A stretch of 64,000 nucleotides of DNA from Cyclobacteriaceae bacterium (GTDB taxonomy: Bacteria > Bacteroidota > Bacteroidia > Cytophagales > Cyclobacteriaceae): NCBI GenBank assembly GCA_012033595.1, contig JAAUQL010000005.1, positions 1 to 64,000 of the forward strand, written 5' to 3'. The translations under genes and the position numbers were made by a program. This document shows positions 50,923-58,784 of this stretch, piece after piece (positions within the stretch are counted from its first letter, which is position 1; each line of letters opens with the position of its first letter). The notes under the pieces were generated by a model, which was not told where the DNA came from, searched no databases, and saw nothing but the letters and a program-made list of their open reading frames with translations.

Positions 50923-51255
50923 ATGGCACTATTGGAAGAAACCTCGCATGTACAAGCAAAACCTGCAAACAAGGCAGAAATTAGCAAGCTATGGAAGATC
51001 GCCGGCATTTTGCTGCTCATTACCCTGGTGGAATTCGTTTTTGCTTTTACACTGCCCGAGCATTGGAAACTGATGAAAATTTCCATATTCGTAGGACTCA
51101 CCTTTGTGAAGGCATTTTATATCGTCTCTGAATTTATGCACCTGAAGCACGAAACCAAGCTACTTGTGTGGTCTATTGCCCTGCCACTGATTTTTGTCGT
51201 GTGGATGGTCATCGCCCTCGTGTATGAGGGGGAAGCAATTTCGAGTGTCCGGTAA
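50923..51255 (+). CDS. Cytochrome c oxidase subunit IV, prokaryotic type
   Basis: 110 residues, three membrane helices (about 27-45, 50-70 and 80-100). The family pattern is visible in KISIFVGLTFVKAFYIVSEFMHLKHE. It is a small accessory subunit of the oxidase and the last gene of the operon. The SCO1 copper chaperone and DUF420 genes that often follow in relatives are absent here. Confidence 0.88.
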   Translation: MALLEETSHVQAKPANKAEISKLWKIAGILLLITLVEFVFAFTLPEHWKLMKISIFVGLTFVKAFYIVSEFMHLKHETKLLVWSIALPLIFVVWMVIALVYEGEAISSVR

Positions 51256-51418
51256 ATGGTGCTTAATTCAACGCCGGTCTATGAATCCTGACCCAGCTTG
51301 CACGTAGTGGACAAAAGTTGCCCTAAATTCACTTGCCAGGGATGACATGAATGCAGAAAAGATTATCGCTTGTTGCCCATAAACCCAGCCCCGGAAATGG
51401 GTGTGACCTTGAGTAGTG

Positions 51419-52297
51419 TCAATTTTTGAAGAGGTGCTGCTCCCTGATCAAAAAATCCTGCAATAATCCCGGTTCATCGCCGGTAACTTCCTTCACCACC
51501 TGGCTCAGTTTGTGTCTTTTCTTTTGAAAACGGGGAAGAAAATGCAGCATGATCATCACAAAAATCATTGGCGTGGGGACTTCCTGTTTTTTCTTCTTCA
51601 GAAAAAAACTGCACAAATTGGGGCTGGTGTAGGTGATTTTTCTGCCAAGTACGCCGGTCATTTGGCGGGCGACTTCGTCAAATCCCAGCACTTCTGAGCC
51701 TGTAATTTCCAGTTCCTGATGCGAAAAAGCATCAAAATGAGTGAGGATATGAGCGGCTACTTTACCTATATCTACGGCATCGACCCAGGTAAATTTCACT
51801 TTGCCGGCAGGTACATAAATATGGTCTTGTTCCAGTATATCGGGCAAAAGGGTTGTACTGAGATTTTGCATGAAATAGCTGGGCCTGAGAAATACATATT
51901 CTAAACCCAAAGCTTTGATCAACTGCTCCATTTTGTAATGTGGGATTTTGGGTTGATCTTCGACCCCCTGCACCGACAGGAACACCACCCTGGAGACATT
52001 CTGCCTTTGCATAGATTCAAAGAATGGCTCGAAAAATTTTGATATATCGGCCAGGTTTGGTGGACGAAGCAAAAAAACAACATCTACGGCCTGTAGCGCT
52101 GCATCAAAACCAGCAGAGTCAGCAAAATCCAATTGCCTGACAGAGATGCCCTCAAAAGATTCTAATTTGTGTTGCGTGGATTTCACATCTTTTCCCGCCG
52201 CTATTATTTCATGTTTGGTGTTCAGTGGAGCAAGGGCCGCCATTACCTCCCTGCCAATATTACCGGTGGCTCCCGTGATTAATATTTTGTAAGTCAT
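51419..52297 (-). CDS. NmrA-like NAD(P)-binding protein
   Basis: 292 residues. Rossmann start ILITGATGNIGREVM (residues 5-19), then VVFLLRPPNLADI, RVVFLSVQGVED and YVFLRPSYFMQNL, the pattern of atypical short-chain dehydrogenases such as NmrA, HSCARG and quinone oxidoreductase 2. Such proteins either reduce quinones or sense NADP(H). The usual Tyr-x-x-x-Lys survives only as HYKMEQ. It starts 4 bases after the WD40 gene stop and likely forms an operon with it. Confidence 0.85.
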   Translation of the reverse strand: MTYKILITGATGNIGREVMAALAPLNTKHEIIAAGKDVKSTQHKLESFEGISVRQLDFADSAGFDAALQAVDVVFLLRPPNLADISKFFEPFFESMQRQNVSRVVFLSVQGVEDQPKIPHYKMEQLIKALGLEYVFLRPSYFMQNLSTTLLPDILEQDHIYVPAGKVKFTWVDAVDIGKVAAHILTHFDAFSHQELEITGSEVLGFDEVARQMTGVLGRKITYTSPNLCSFFLKKKKQEVPTPMIFVMIMLHFLPRFQKKRHKLSQVVKEVTGDEPGLLQDFLIREQHLFKN

Positions 52298-52301
52298 CCA
52301 T

Positions 52302-53393
52302 TCAATGTTTCAAATCCCTGTTGTTGAGTTGATCATCGGCCACTTTCTGATACAGACCCTGTTTGTGCTGCATGTTAGACAACACCATGTACAGGTTGAT
52401 GAGGCCACTGTCTTCATGTGCGGTAAGCATCAGCCTGCCGTCTTTCGAAAAATCGATATATTCTACCCTTGGACAGGGAACTTCAAGGACTTTTTCCAGA
52501 TCCGACAAACGATAAAAAGTGACACGTTTGTTGTGCCCGCCGGTAACCAAATACTGGCTATCATTGGTAAAGGCCACCGCCTCCACACGCATGGTCTCAC
52601 TGAAAGTCTTCAATTCTTTGCCGCTTTCCATTTCGAATAGTTTTGCTTCGTTGGCAAAACCGCCGGTTGCGATATATTGTTCATCGCCCGAAATGCGCAC
52701 GGATTTCACCGAGGCTGTATGCTCGCCATATGACCTGATCACATTTTTGCTTTGCATATCTACCAAACGGGCAAAACCAGTATAATGGGTTGCACCAGTA
52801 TTAGGGTCAGGGGTTTGGATGTTTCCTCCGATAAGTATGCGCTTGTCGTCAAGGGTAAAGTTAAGTGAATTGATGGTAGAACCCACTTTGATCTTCCAAA
52901 GCAAATCGTACGTTTCAGCATCCCAAAAGTACGCCTCTCCATCTTCCGATCCGCTGGCGATTATTGTGCCATCGTGCGACCAGGTAATGCCGTCCAGCCC
53001 GCTGGGATGTTCCCAGCTTTTTATTTCCTTTCCTGTTTCTACATCCCAAATTCGCACAAAATAGTCCTCGCCACCGGTGGCAATCCGTTTGTCGTCAGGC
53101 GAAAAAGTGACACATTCTACTTCCGACTCGTGTTCGGCCGTCCAGATAAGTGAACCATCGGGCACATTCCACAGCATTACTTTATATCCAAACTTGGAGC
53201 CGCTTACCGCCAACATGCCATCGTTAGAAATTTCGGCAGATTCCACCGCTCTTAATTTGGGCGAAAAATCGGCTACACGAGTCCAAATATGCTCTATTTC
53301 AGGTACTTCACTATTGTAAATATGATTTTGTGCAATGCCGCAGAAGGAGATAGCAATGCTAAGAAAAATCGAAGGGATGATTATTTTATACAT
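52302..53393 (-). CDS. Secreted WD40-repeat protein
   Basis: 363 residues from the ATG at 53393, chosen because a signal peptide follows directly (MYKIIIPSIFLSIAIS, cleaved near GIAQN). About seven beta-propeller repeats fill the mature part, several with the WD-like ending (VRIWDVETG, AYFWDAETYDLLW, VMLWNVPDGSLIW). WD40 propellers are protein-binding scaffolds. No enzyme domain is attached. The NmrA-like gene follows 4 bases after its stop. Confidence 0.85.
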   Translation of the reverse strand: MYKIIIPSIFLSIAISFCGIAQNHIYNSEVPEIEHIWTRVADFSPKLRAVESAEISNDGMLAVSGSKFGYKVMLWNVPDGSLIWTAEHESEVECVTFSPDDKRIATGGEDYFVRIWDVETGKEIKSWEHPSGLDGITWSHDGTIIASGSEDGEAYFWDAETYDLLWKIKVGSTINSLNFTLDDKRILIGGNIQTPDPNTGATHYTGFARLVDMQSKNVIRSYGEHTASVKSVRISGDEQYIATGGFANEAKLFEMESGKELKTFSETMRVEAVAFTNDSQYLVTGGHNKRVTFYRLSDLEKVLEVPCPRVEYIDFSKDGRLMLTAHEDSGLINLYMVLSNMQHKQGLYQKVADDQLNNRDLKH

Positions 53394-53605
53394 GGAACAA
53401 GTATTAGAAGTGAATTGAATTTGAGTGGAAAGATGGAGAATATATGTCTTAAATTCAACTAAAATGGAGCCTTCCATAAGAAAGAGGCGTGAGGCATGAT
53501 ACAACATGGCAGAATTGGCGACAAGCTAAAGTACTGTGCAGCTCATGGCATCAATGGCATGTTTATTCATCGGGTTTCATCAGACTCCTATCCCGCAGTG
53601 GGCAA

Positions 53606-53621
53606 TGTGACTAAAGTCACA
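53606..53621. promoter_or_regulatory. Crp/Fnr-type operator palindrome
   Basis: TGTGACTAAAGTCACA: an exact TGTGA-N6-TCACA, the classical Crp-family recognition pattern, with 7-base arms around AA. It lies 213 bases upstream of the WD40 gene start and about 110 bases before the orphan terminator. Confidence 0.6.
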
Positions 53622-53729
53622 AAGCCAAAATGCAAGGGGAGTAAATTAGGGAGGCTTTTGTGAAAAATGATATATCTGTAATCCAACGATTGTACTAATA
53701 CTTGAATTAAAGATATTATTGGTGTTTAA

Positions 53730-53762
53730 AAAACGTCGGTCAACATAGTTGGTCGGCGTTTT
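53730..53762. terminator. Orphan rho-independent terminator
   Basis: Fifteen-pair stem AAAACGTCGGTCAAC / GTTGGTCGGCGTTTT (three G-T pairs), ATA loop, with A-rich and T-rich flanks that suit both strands. No gene ends near it. Confidence 0.8.
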
Positions 53763-53856
53763 TATGTTTTATGGAAGGTGAGCGTCAGGTGGAGCGGCAT
53801 CAGAAAATCCGCAGCAGGCAATATGCTTTGTTTCTAATAAATGATATCGACTTTTT

Positions 53857-53889
53857 CCACACCTGTCAAAACAGCGGTGGTATTTTTTT
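53857..53889 (+). terminator. Second terminator-like hairpin
   Basis: CCAC-AC-CTGT / ACAG-CG-GTGG (two 4-base stems with a small internal loop, CAAA apical loop), followed by TATTTTTTT. Weaker than the first. Confidence 0.5.
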
Positions 53890-53969
53890 GTGCTGTATTT
53901 TTTTTCAAAATGCGGAATCTTGACAAAAGGGTTTTATTCAATCAATTAAAATATGAAAGCGTGATTTTA

Positions 53970-53977
53970 TATTTTTG
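53970..53977 (+). promoter_or_regulatory. Putative -7 box for the MerR-type gene
   Basis: TATTTTTG matches TAnnTTTG, 78 bases upstream of the GTG at 54056. No clear -33 element. Confidence 0.35.
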
Positions 53978-54055
53978 TGAAATATTTATACCCAAACATT
54001 AAACAATATGCTTGAGTTATGTGATTATTAGTTTAAATATCAAAAGACTATCCAC

Positions 54056-54943
54056 GTGTCGTATTATTCTATCAAAGAGATCGAGCAACTTTCAGGTATC
54101 AAAGCGCACACCTTGCGCATTTGGGAGCAGCGCTACAATTTTATAAAGCCAAAAAGGACAGATACCAATATCAGGTATTACGACGACACGGATCTAAAAC
54201 ATGTGCTCAATATTGCGCTACTCAAAGAAAATGGACATAAGATAAGCAGGATTTGCACCATGCACGAGGAAGACCTGCAGCAGGAAGTCTTGAAGCTGAT
54301 GGAGAGCAAAATCGGGTTTCCGGAGCAGATACAAGGCCTAACGCTGGCCATGCTTGAGTTGGATGAAGAACGCTTCGAAAAGCTGTTGAGTACCAATATT
54401 CTCCAGATTGGTTTTGAGCGTACTATGCTCAACCTTATTTATCCGTTTTTTCAAAAAATCGGAATTTTATGGCAAACTGGAGCCATTACACCCGCACAGG
54501 AGCATTTTATCTCTAATCTGGTCAGGCAAAAAATCATTGTCGCTATCGACGGACAAGCATTAGTTTCGGAGCCACACAAGAAATATTTGTTGTATCTGCC
54601 CGAAAACGAACTCCACGAAATGAGCCTGCTATTTTCGTCCTATATCATCAAATCAAGAAAAAACAGGGTCATCTATATCGGCCAAAACGTACCACACAAC
54701 GATTTGGTCACCATTTACAAAGACCACAATCCCGATTACATCCTTACCGTTTTGACAACATCTCCACCATTGAGCGAGGTGCAAGAGTATATTTATCAGC
54801 TTTCCGGGTCGTTCAAAAATGCCAAAATATTGCTTTCAGGCCATCAGGTGGTTGGTCAGGATATGAACATACCAAAAAATATGGTTTTGCTCAACAGGCT
54901 TCAGGATCTTATCGATTTTGTGGAAGCTCAAAGCAAAAGATAG
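54056..54943 (+). CDS. MerR-family regulator with B12-binding light-sensor-like domain (CarH/LitR-like)
   Basis: 295 residues, GTG start. The MerR winged helix is residues 1-75 (SIKEIEQLSGIKAHTLRIWEQRY). A helical bundle of the B12-binding-1 type follows (about 85-165) with the W-x9-EH motif (W139, E149, H150) that in CarH caps adenosylcobalamin. Then comes a Rossmann-like cobalamin domain (about 175-295) with the candidate cobalt ligand His187 in ENELHEMS. CarH-type proteins repress carotenoid genes in the dark and release DNA in light. No carotenoid gene is in the window, so the targets are unknown. The Gly that usually follows the His motif is replaced by Ser190, so cobalamin binding is likely but not certain. 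Confidence 0.88.
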   Translation: MSYYSIKEIEQLSGIKAHTLRIWEQRYNFIKPKRTDTNIRYYDDTDLKHVLNIALLKENGHKISRICTMHEEDLQQEVLKLMESKIGFPEQIQGLTLAMLELDEERFEKLLSTNILQIGFERTMLNLIYPFFQKIGILWQTGAITPAQEHFISNLVRQKIIVAIDGQALVSEPHKKYLLYLPENELHEMSLLFSSYIIKSRKNRVIYIGQNVPHNDLVTIYKDHNPDYILTVLTTSPPLSEVQEYIYQLSGSFKNAKILLSGHQVVGQDMNIPKNMVLLNRLQDLIDFVEAQSKR

Positions 54944-55142
54944 CCTGATCCTGGATCCACCTGAGGTTTTTTCAGTGCGTGAATTATTGCATTGCCAGGG
55001 CTGAATCCATGTGACGTTTACTTCCCTTGCACTCTGCCACGTTTGTGATAATCGAGCTGTACGCAATCGGACTGGCTTCAAATTCCTTTACATTTCTAAG
55101 CGCTTCAACAGATTTTTACACACAAATGGCTAAATTTCGGCC

Positions 55143-55544
55143 TTGAAACAAATTTTTTCCATATCGCTTCTTTTTGTTTTTCTCACAGGTAGCATCAGGC
55201 CCGCCTGGGTTTTTATAGACTTTCATGCCAACAGAGACGATTATACCAGTCAGTATTGCATCATGCTCGATCAGGGCATTACCCAATGCCGCGCCTCCTG
55301 CTACCTCACCAACCAACTCAAAGTAGGGCAGGAGGAAAATGCCCAACTAGCGCCTGGTCATCAACCCAAAAGCCCCGAGGTAGTTATGATCATTAAAAAC
55401 ACACCTTTGCCCCGATGCTTTCCCCTGCCTCAGCTCATGGTTTCTTTTGTGTTGGGTTTTATCATTTCGACAATATCCACAGCATATTTCATCCGCCCAA
55501 AGCTTAATCTGCATTATCTAAAGTTGGCCAATTACAATGCATAG
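55143..55544 (+). CDS. Small exported Cys-motif protein upstream of a copper-type TonB receptor
   Basis: 133 residues from a TTG start. Signal or anchor segment (about 4-20) and then NRDDYTSQYCIMLDQGITQCRASCYLTNQL (in two parts: YC at about 39-40, C-x3-C near 50-54). This is the pattern of small Bacteroidota proteins placed before metal-related TonB receptors. A second hydrophobic segment is at about 98-116. The Cys cluster suggests metal binding. It is probably co-transcribed with the receptor gene 135 bases downstream. Function not established. Confidence 0.6.
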   Translation: MKQIFSISLLFVFLTGSIRPAWVFIDFHANRDDYTSQYCIMLDQGITQCRASCYLTNQLKVGQEENAQLAPGHQPKSPEVVMIIKNTPLPRCFPLPQLMVSFVLGFIISTISTAYFIRPKLNLHYLKLANYNA

Positions 55545-55679
55545 ACGGCTCTTTGGGCTCAGGTGACAACCGAACCCTTTCCCCATGTGTGCATAGCTTT
55601 ACTATTATTCCCATACGGGAAGGTAAAGGTATGCCATGCCCAATGCCAGTCTGTGCTCCACACTAAATATTTAATTAAA

Positions 55680-57947
55680 ATGAAATTATATATAAATATC
55701 CTTTTTATACTCATTTGCCCTATGGCGGTTCACGCTCAGGACATTCAGGGCAAATTATTTGATAAACAAACTGGCAAACCGGTCTCGGGGGCCACCATAT
55801 TTTATCAGCAACACTTCGCATTCTCTGATGAAACAGGGGCATTTACCTTTGAAAACACCGGAACTAAAGTGAAAATAATGGTGACACACCTGGGCTACCA
55901 GCCATACGAAGGTACTTTGGATCCGGACGATGAAGCTACCTGGCAGATAGCAATGAACAGCTCGGTGAAAATGTTGGAAGAAGTGCTGATTACCGGCGAA
56001 AACAGGCCTTCGGTGGCGCAGAGCCGAATAGACCGTCAAAGCATAGCACGCGACAACCCTAAAAATATCGGTGATATTTTTAAAAACAAAGCTGGTTTCG
56101 GGGTCATCAAGCGAGGTGGATATGCCATGGATCCTGTCTTTCGGTCTTTTAAATATGAGCAAATTAACCTCATTTACGACGGTGGGGTCTATATTTCCAA
56201 TGCTTGTCCCAATCGTATGGATCCGGCTTCTACGCAAATGTCCACTGCAGAAATAGACCGCATAGAGCTGGTAAAAGGCCCATACAGTGTGCGGTACGGG
56301 CAAACCATGGGCGCACTCATCAACATCATCACCAACAGGCCGGTTTCTACCGATGAATTTAGCATCAGTGGCATGCTGGAAGGTGGCTATGAGTCTAATG
56401 GAAACGGACACACCGGTCGGGGAGCCATCAATTTGGCCGACAATCACTACGATTTGTCGGTCGAGGGCGGCACTATGTCTTTTGACGACTATAAAAATGG
56501 TGAGGGAGAAATTGTGCCCAGCTCCTTCACAAATTATAACTATACCGCCAAACTGGGACTCAACCTGAGCGCAAACCAACGGATTCAGCTCAGCTGGAGG
56601 CAAAATTTCAGTAAGGACGTTAAACATGCCTCGCTGCCAATGGATTCGCCAAAGGACAATAGCACCATCGTTTCGATGGATTATGGTGCCAGAAACCTGA
56701 GCAATACACTGGTGAGCATCAATGCCAAAGTGTACTATACTTATGTAGATCATCTGATGACGAACGAAAACAGACCTAATTTCCCGATGGTGTTTGCCTC
56801 TTCGCCCGTCACTTCCGGCACCTATGGAGGCAGGCTGGAATTTGGCTTGAGTCCCAACGGAAAAACGACCCTTTTTGTGGGAACAGACCTGCGCTCGGTT
56901 GGCAAAGACGGGGTGCGCAACCGCACGGTAAAGATTATGAATGGTACGCCGTTGGAACTGCCGCGTGAATTTACCGACCTGATCTGGCAAGATTCCTGGC
57001 TCTACGACCTGGGGCTTTTTGCCGAGGCCAACTGGCTCGTGGATGAAAAATGGAACGCACAGGCAGGCGCGAGGATAGACTACGTGAAATCGGGCGCCAA
57101 CAACCCAGCTGCAGACTTTGAAGCCTACTATGGTCAGATAGCGCCTCAAGACGAAATCAACCTGAGCCTCACCGGTAGCCTCAACTATCACTTTGCCGGC
57201 AATGGCCTGGTACAACTATCCATTGGTCGTGGTCAGCGAGCCGCCGACCTGCTGGAACGCTACATCAACCACTTTTCTGTGGGCATGGATGCCTACGAAT
57301 ACCTTGGAAACCCAAACCTGAAATCGGAGGTGAACAACCAGATAGACCTGACTGTTAAAAATGTCCATGGCAATTTTCATTGGAGTGCCAACATTTTTTA
57401 CTCTTATATGCAAAACTACATCACCGCCATAGTCGATGAATCTATAGGGCGAAAATATATGCCTGGAACCATGCCACTATTCACCAAACGCTTCATCAAC
57501 ATAGACCAGGCATGGCAAAGAGGCTTCGACATAGAGGCAGGCTACCGCTTTGGCAAGACCCTGACGGCCAATGTGGGGATATTTTGCACCAAAGCGCAAA
57601 ATGTAGATTTTGACGAGCCACTGCCGGAAATTCCGCCGCTGACGGGTTTGCTATCCGTAAAATACCAGCAAAAGCAGTACTTTGCCGAACTTAGAGGTAG
57701 GCTGGTTGACGGACAAGATCGGGTCGCTGATACTTTCGATGAAGCCACTTCGCCCGGTTTCGAGGTGTTTGACCTGATGGCCGGCTACACCCTATTCAAA
57801 AATATGACTATAGATTTTGCGCTTAAAAACATTCTCAATAGCAATTATTATGAGCATTTGTCGCGTCCATACAACAACCAGGGCGAGGCGGGCATGTTTT
57901 ATGAGCCTGGCAGATCGGTGAGAATAGGTCTGGTGTTGCGGTTTTAG
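55680..57947 (+). CDS. TonB-dependent receptor, OprC/NosA-like copper importer candidate
   Basis: 755 residues from the ATG at 55680 (signal peptide ending AVHAQ). A carboxypeptidase-like regulatory domain (about 22-100) precedes the plug (about 120-220, DRIELVKGPYSVRYG) and a 22-strand barrel ending in F. The plug carries C176-P-N-R-M180 and the barrel H358-L-M360 (VDHLMTNE). This CxxxM plus HxM pair is the copper site described for OprC. It should import copper across the outer membrane, possibly for the oxidase encoded at 44-51 kb. The Cys-motif gene upstream supports a metal role. Confidence 0.85.
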   Translation: MKLYINILFILICPMAVHAQDIQGKLFDKQTGKPVSGATIFYQQHFAFSDETGAFTFENTGTKVKIMVTHLGYQPYEGTLDPDDEATWQIAMNSSVKMLEEVLITGENRPSVAQSRIDRQSIARDNPKNIGDIFKNKAGFGVIKRGGYAMDPVFRSFKYEQINLIYDGGVYISNACPNRMDPASTQMSTAEIDRIELVKGPYSVRYGQTMGALINIITNRPVSTDEFSISGMLEGGYESNGNGHTGRGAINLADNHYDLSVEGGTMSFDDYKNGEGEIVPSSFTNYNYTAKLGLNLSANQRIQLSWRQNFSKDVKHASLPMDSPKDNSTIVSMDYGARNLSNTLVSINAKVYYTYVDHLMTNENRPNFPMVFASSPVTSGTYGGRLEFGLSPNGKTTLFVGTDLRSVGKDGVRNRTVKIMNGTPLELPREFTDLIWQDSWLYDLGLFAEANWLVDEKWNAQAGARIDYVKSGANNPAADFEAYYGQIAPQDEINLSLTGSLNYHFAGNGLVQLSIGRGQRAADLLERYINHFSVGMDAYEYLGNPNLKSEVNNQIDLTVKNVHGNFHWSANIFYSYMQNYITAIVDESIGRKYMPGTMPLFTKRFINIDQAWQRGFDIEAGYRFGKTLTANVGIFCTKAQNVDFDEPLPEIPPLTGLLSVKYQQKQYFAELRGRLVDGQDRVADTFDEATSPGFEVFDLMAGYTLFKNMTIDFALKNILNSNYYEHLSRPYNNQGEAGMFYEPGRSVRIGLVLRF

Positions 57948-58080
57948 TATCCCTTTTTCTCCAGTAGTCCCAGGACAATTTGATAAGCAAATGCTGGATA
58001 ATGGCTGTTTTTCCGATAAGGATATGGCTTTTATTTCAGCATTTGGTTATCATTGCGGCAGCAACAAAAAAGCCTTATTT

Positions 58081-58530
58081 ATGAAAGCACTCGCCCTCAT
58101 TTTTTTGTTTTTGTCATTGCAAATGTCGTCTAAAGAAAAGACACGTCAGCTCCAGTACAATGGTGCTACCGTGATGACTACCTTCGGAATCGATAGCAGA
58201 TTTTTGGGCAAGTACACAGGAAGCAAAAAGGGCTATCTTCAGCTCAATGAAAACGGGGAAGGGACTTACCGCTACGACTATCCGGGCATTTCGCCAGAGT
58301 GCAAGGGTGAAAATATTGATTTCAAATGGGGTTTTATCCTAGACGACAACGGGGAGATTGTGCGCTTTAAGCGCGATTATGGTTATTCCTATCCTGTCAT
58401 CTATAATTGCACCAGCGAAAACACCTTTCAGGGATGTACCAAAAATACCATGGTGGACTATGTGTTGGAGTACGACAATGGCACCATCACCATATCATCG
58501 TCTGACGATTGGGTGAAGCACCAGCAATAA
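58081..58530 (+). CDS. Small secreted protein of unknown function
   Basis: 149 residues from the ATG at 58081, where a signal peptide begins (MKALALIFLFLSLQMSS). An earlier in-frame start at 57991 lacks signal character. The mature part is beta-rich (GKYTGSKKGYLQLNENGEGTYRYDY), with four Cys likely forming disulfides (SPECKGE, YNCTSE, QGCTKN). It resembles small lipocalin-like or LEA-type extracytoplasmic proteins but cannot be assigned. Confidence 0.6.
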   Translation: MKALALIFLFLSLQMSSKEKTRQLQYNGATVMTTFGIDSRFLGKYTGSKKGYLQLNENGEGTYRYDYPGISPECKGENIDFKWGFILDDNGEIVRFKRDYGYSYPVIYNCTSENTFQGCTKNTMVDYVLEYDNGTITISSSDDWVKHQQ

Positions 58531-58754
58531 TGGACAGAGCGCCACTTCCTGCCGAAGTGCTTTACCAAATACGTATTTCAAAATCATAATATCGGGTTTG
58601 TGGACTGCCATATTGCTCGCGACAGTTTCAAACCGTGTGAAACCAATGGCCACAATAAGTGAAGTTGGGCCGCTATGGGTACTTCCAATCGAAAAAAATG
58701 GGCGGATCGCCAAGTTATTCCCTCAGGGACAATGACCATAAATCACATTTTTAA

Positions 58755-58762
58755 TACTTTTG
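58755..58762 (+). promoter_or_regulatory. Putative -7 box for the acyloxyacyl hydrolase gene
   Basis: TACTTTTG matches TAnnTTTG, 22 bases upstream of the ATG at 58785. No -33 element recognised. Confidence 0.4.
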
Positions 58763-58784
58763 ATTTTTGATTTCAACTTTCTGC

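Larger units (their letters stand above)
53394..54055. other. 662-base non-coding interval with operator, two terminators and a promoter box
   Basis: Both flanking genes read outward. No convincing ORF is found. The interval contains a Crp-like palindrome (53606-53621), a strong hairpin terminator (53730-53762), a second plus-strand terminator-like hairpin (53857-53889) and a -7 box (53970-53977). Terminators here cannot belong to the flanking genes, so one or more small transcripts probably arise inside. Confidence 0.6.

Noticed and set aside
55755-57215. 486-codon minus-strand frame opposite the TonB receptor
   Set aside because: Antisense shadow of the receptor gene. Its translation has no domain character.
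25871-58550. Shared 14-mer AGAGCGCCACTTCC near 25871 and 58536
   Set aside because: One 14-base match between two places in 64 kb is expected by chance, and the flanks do not match.
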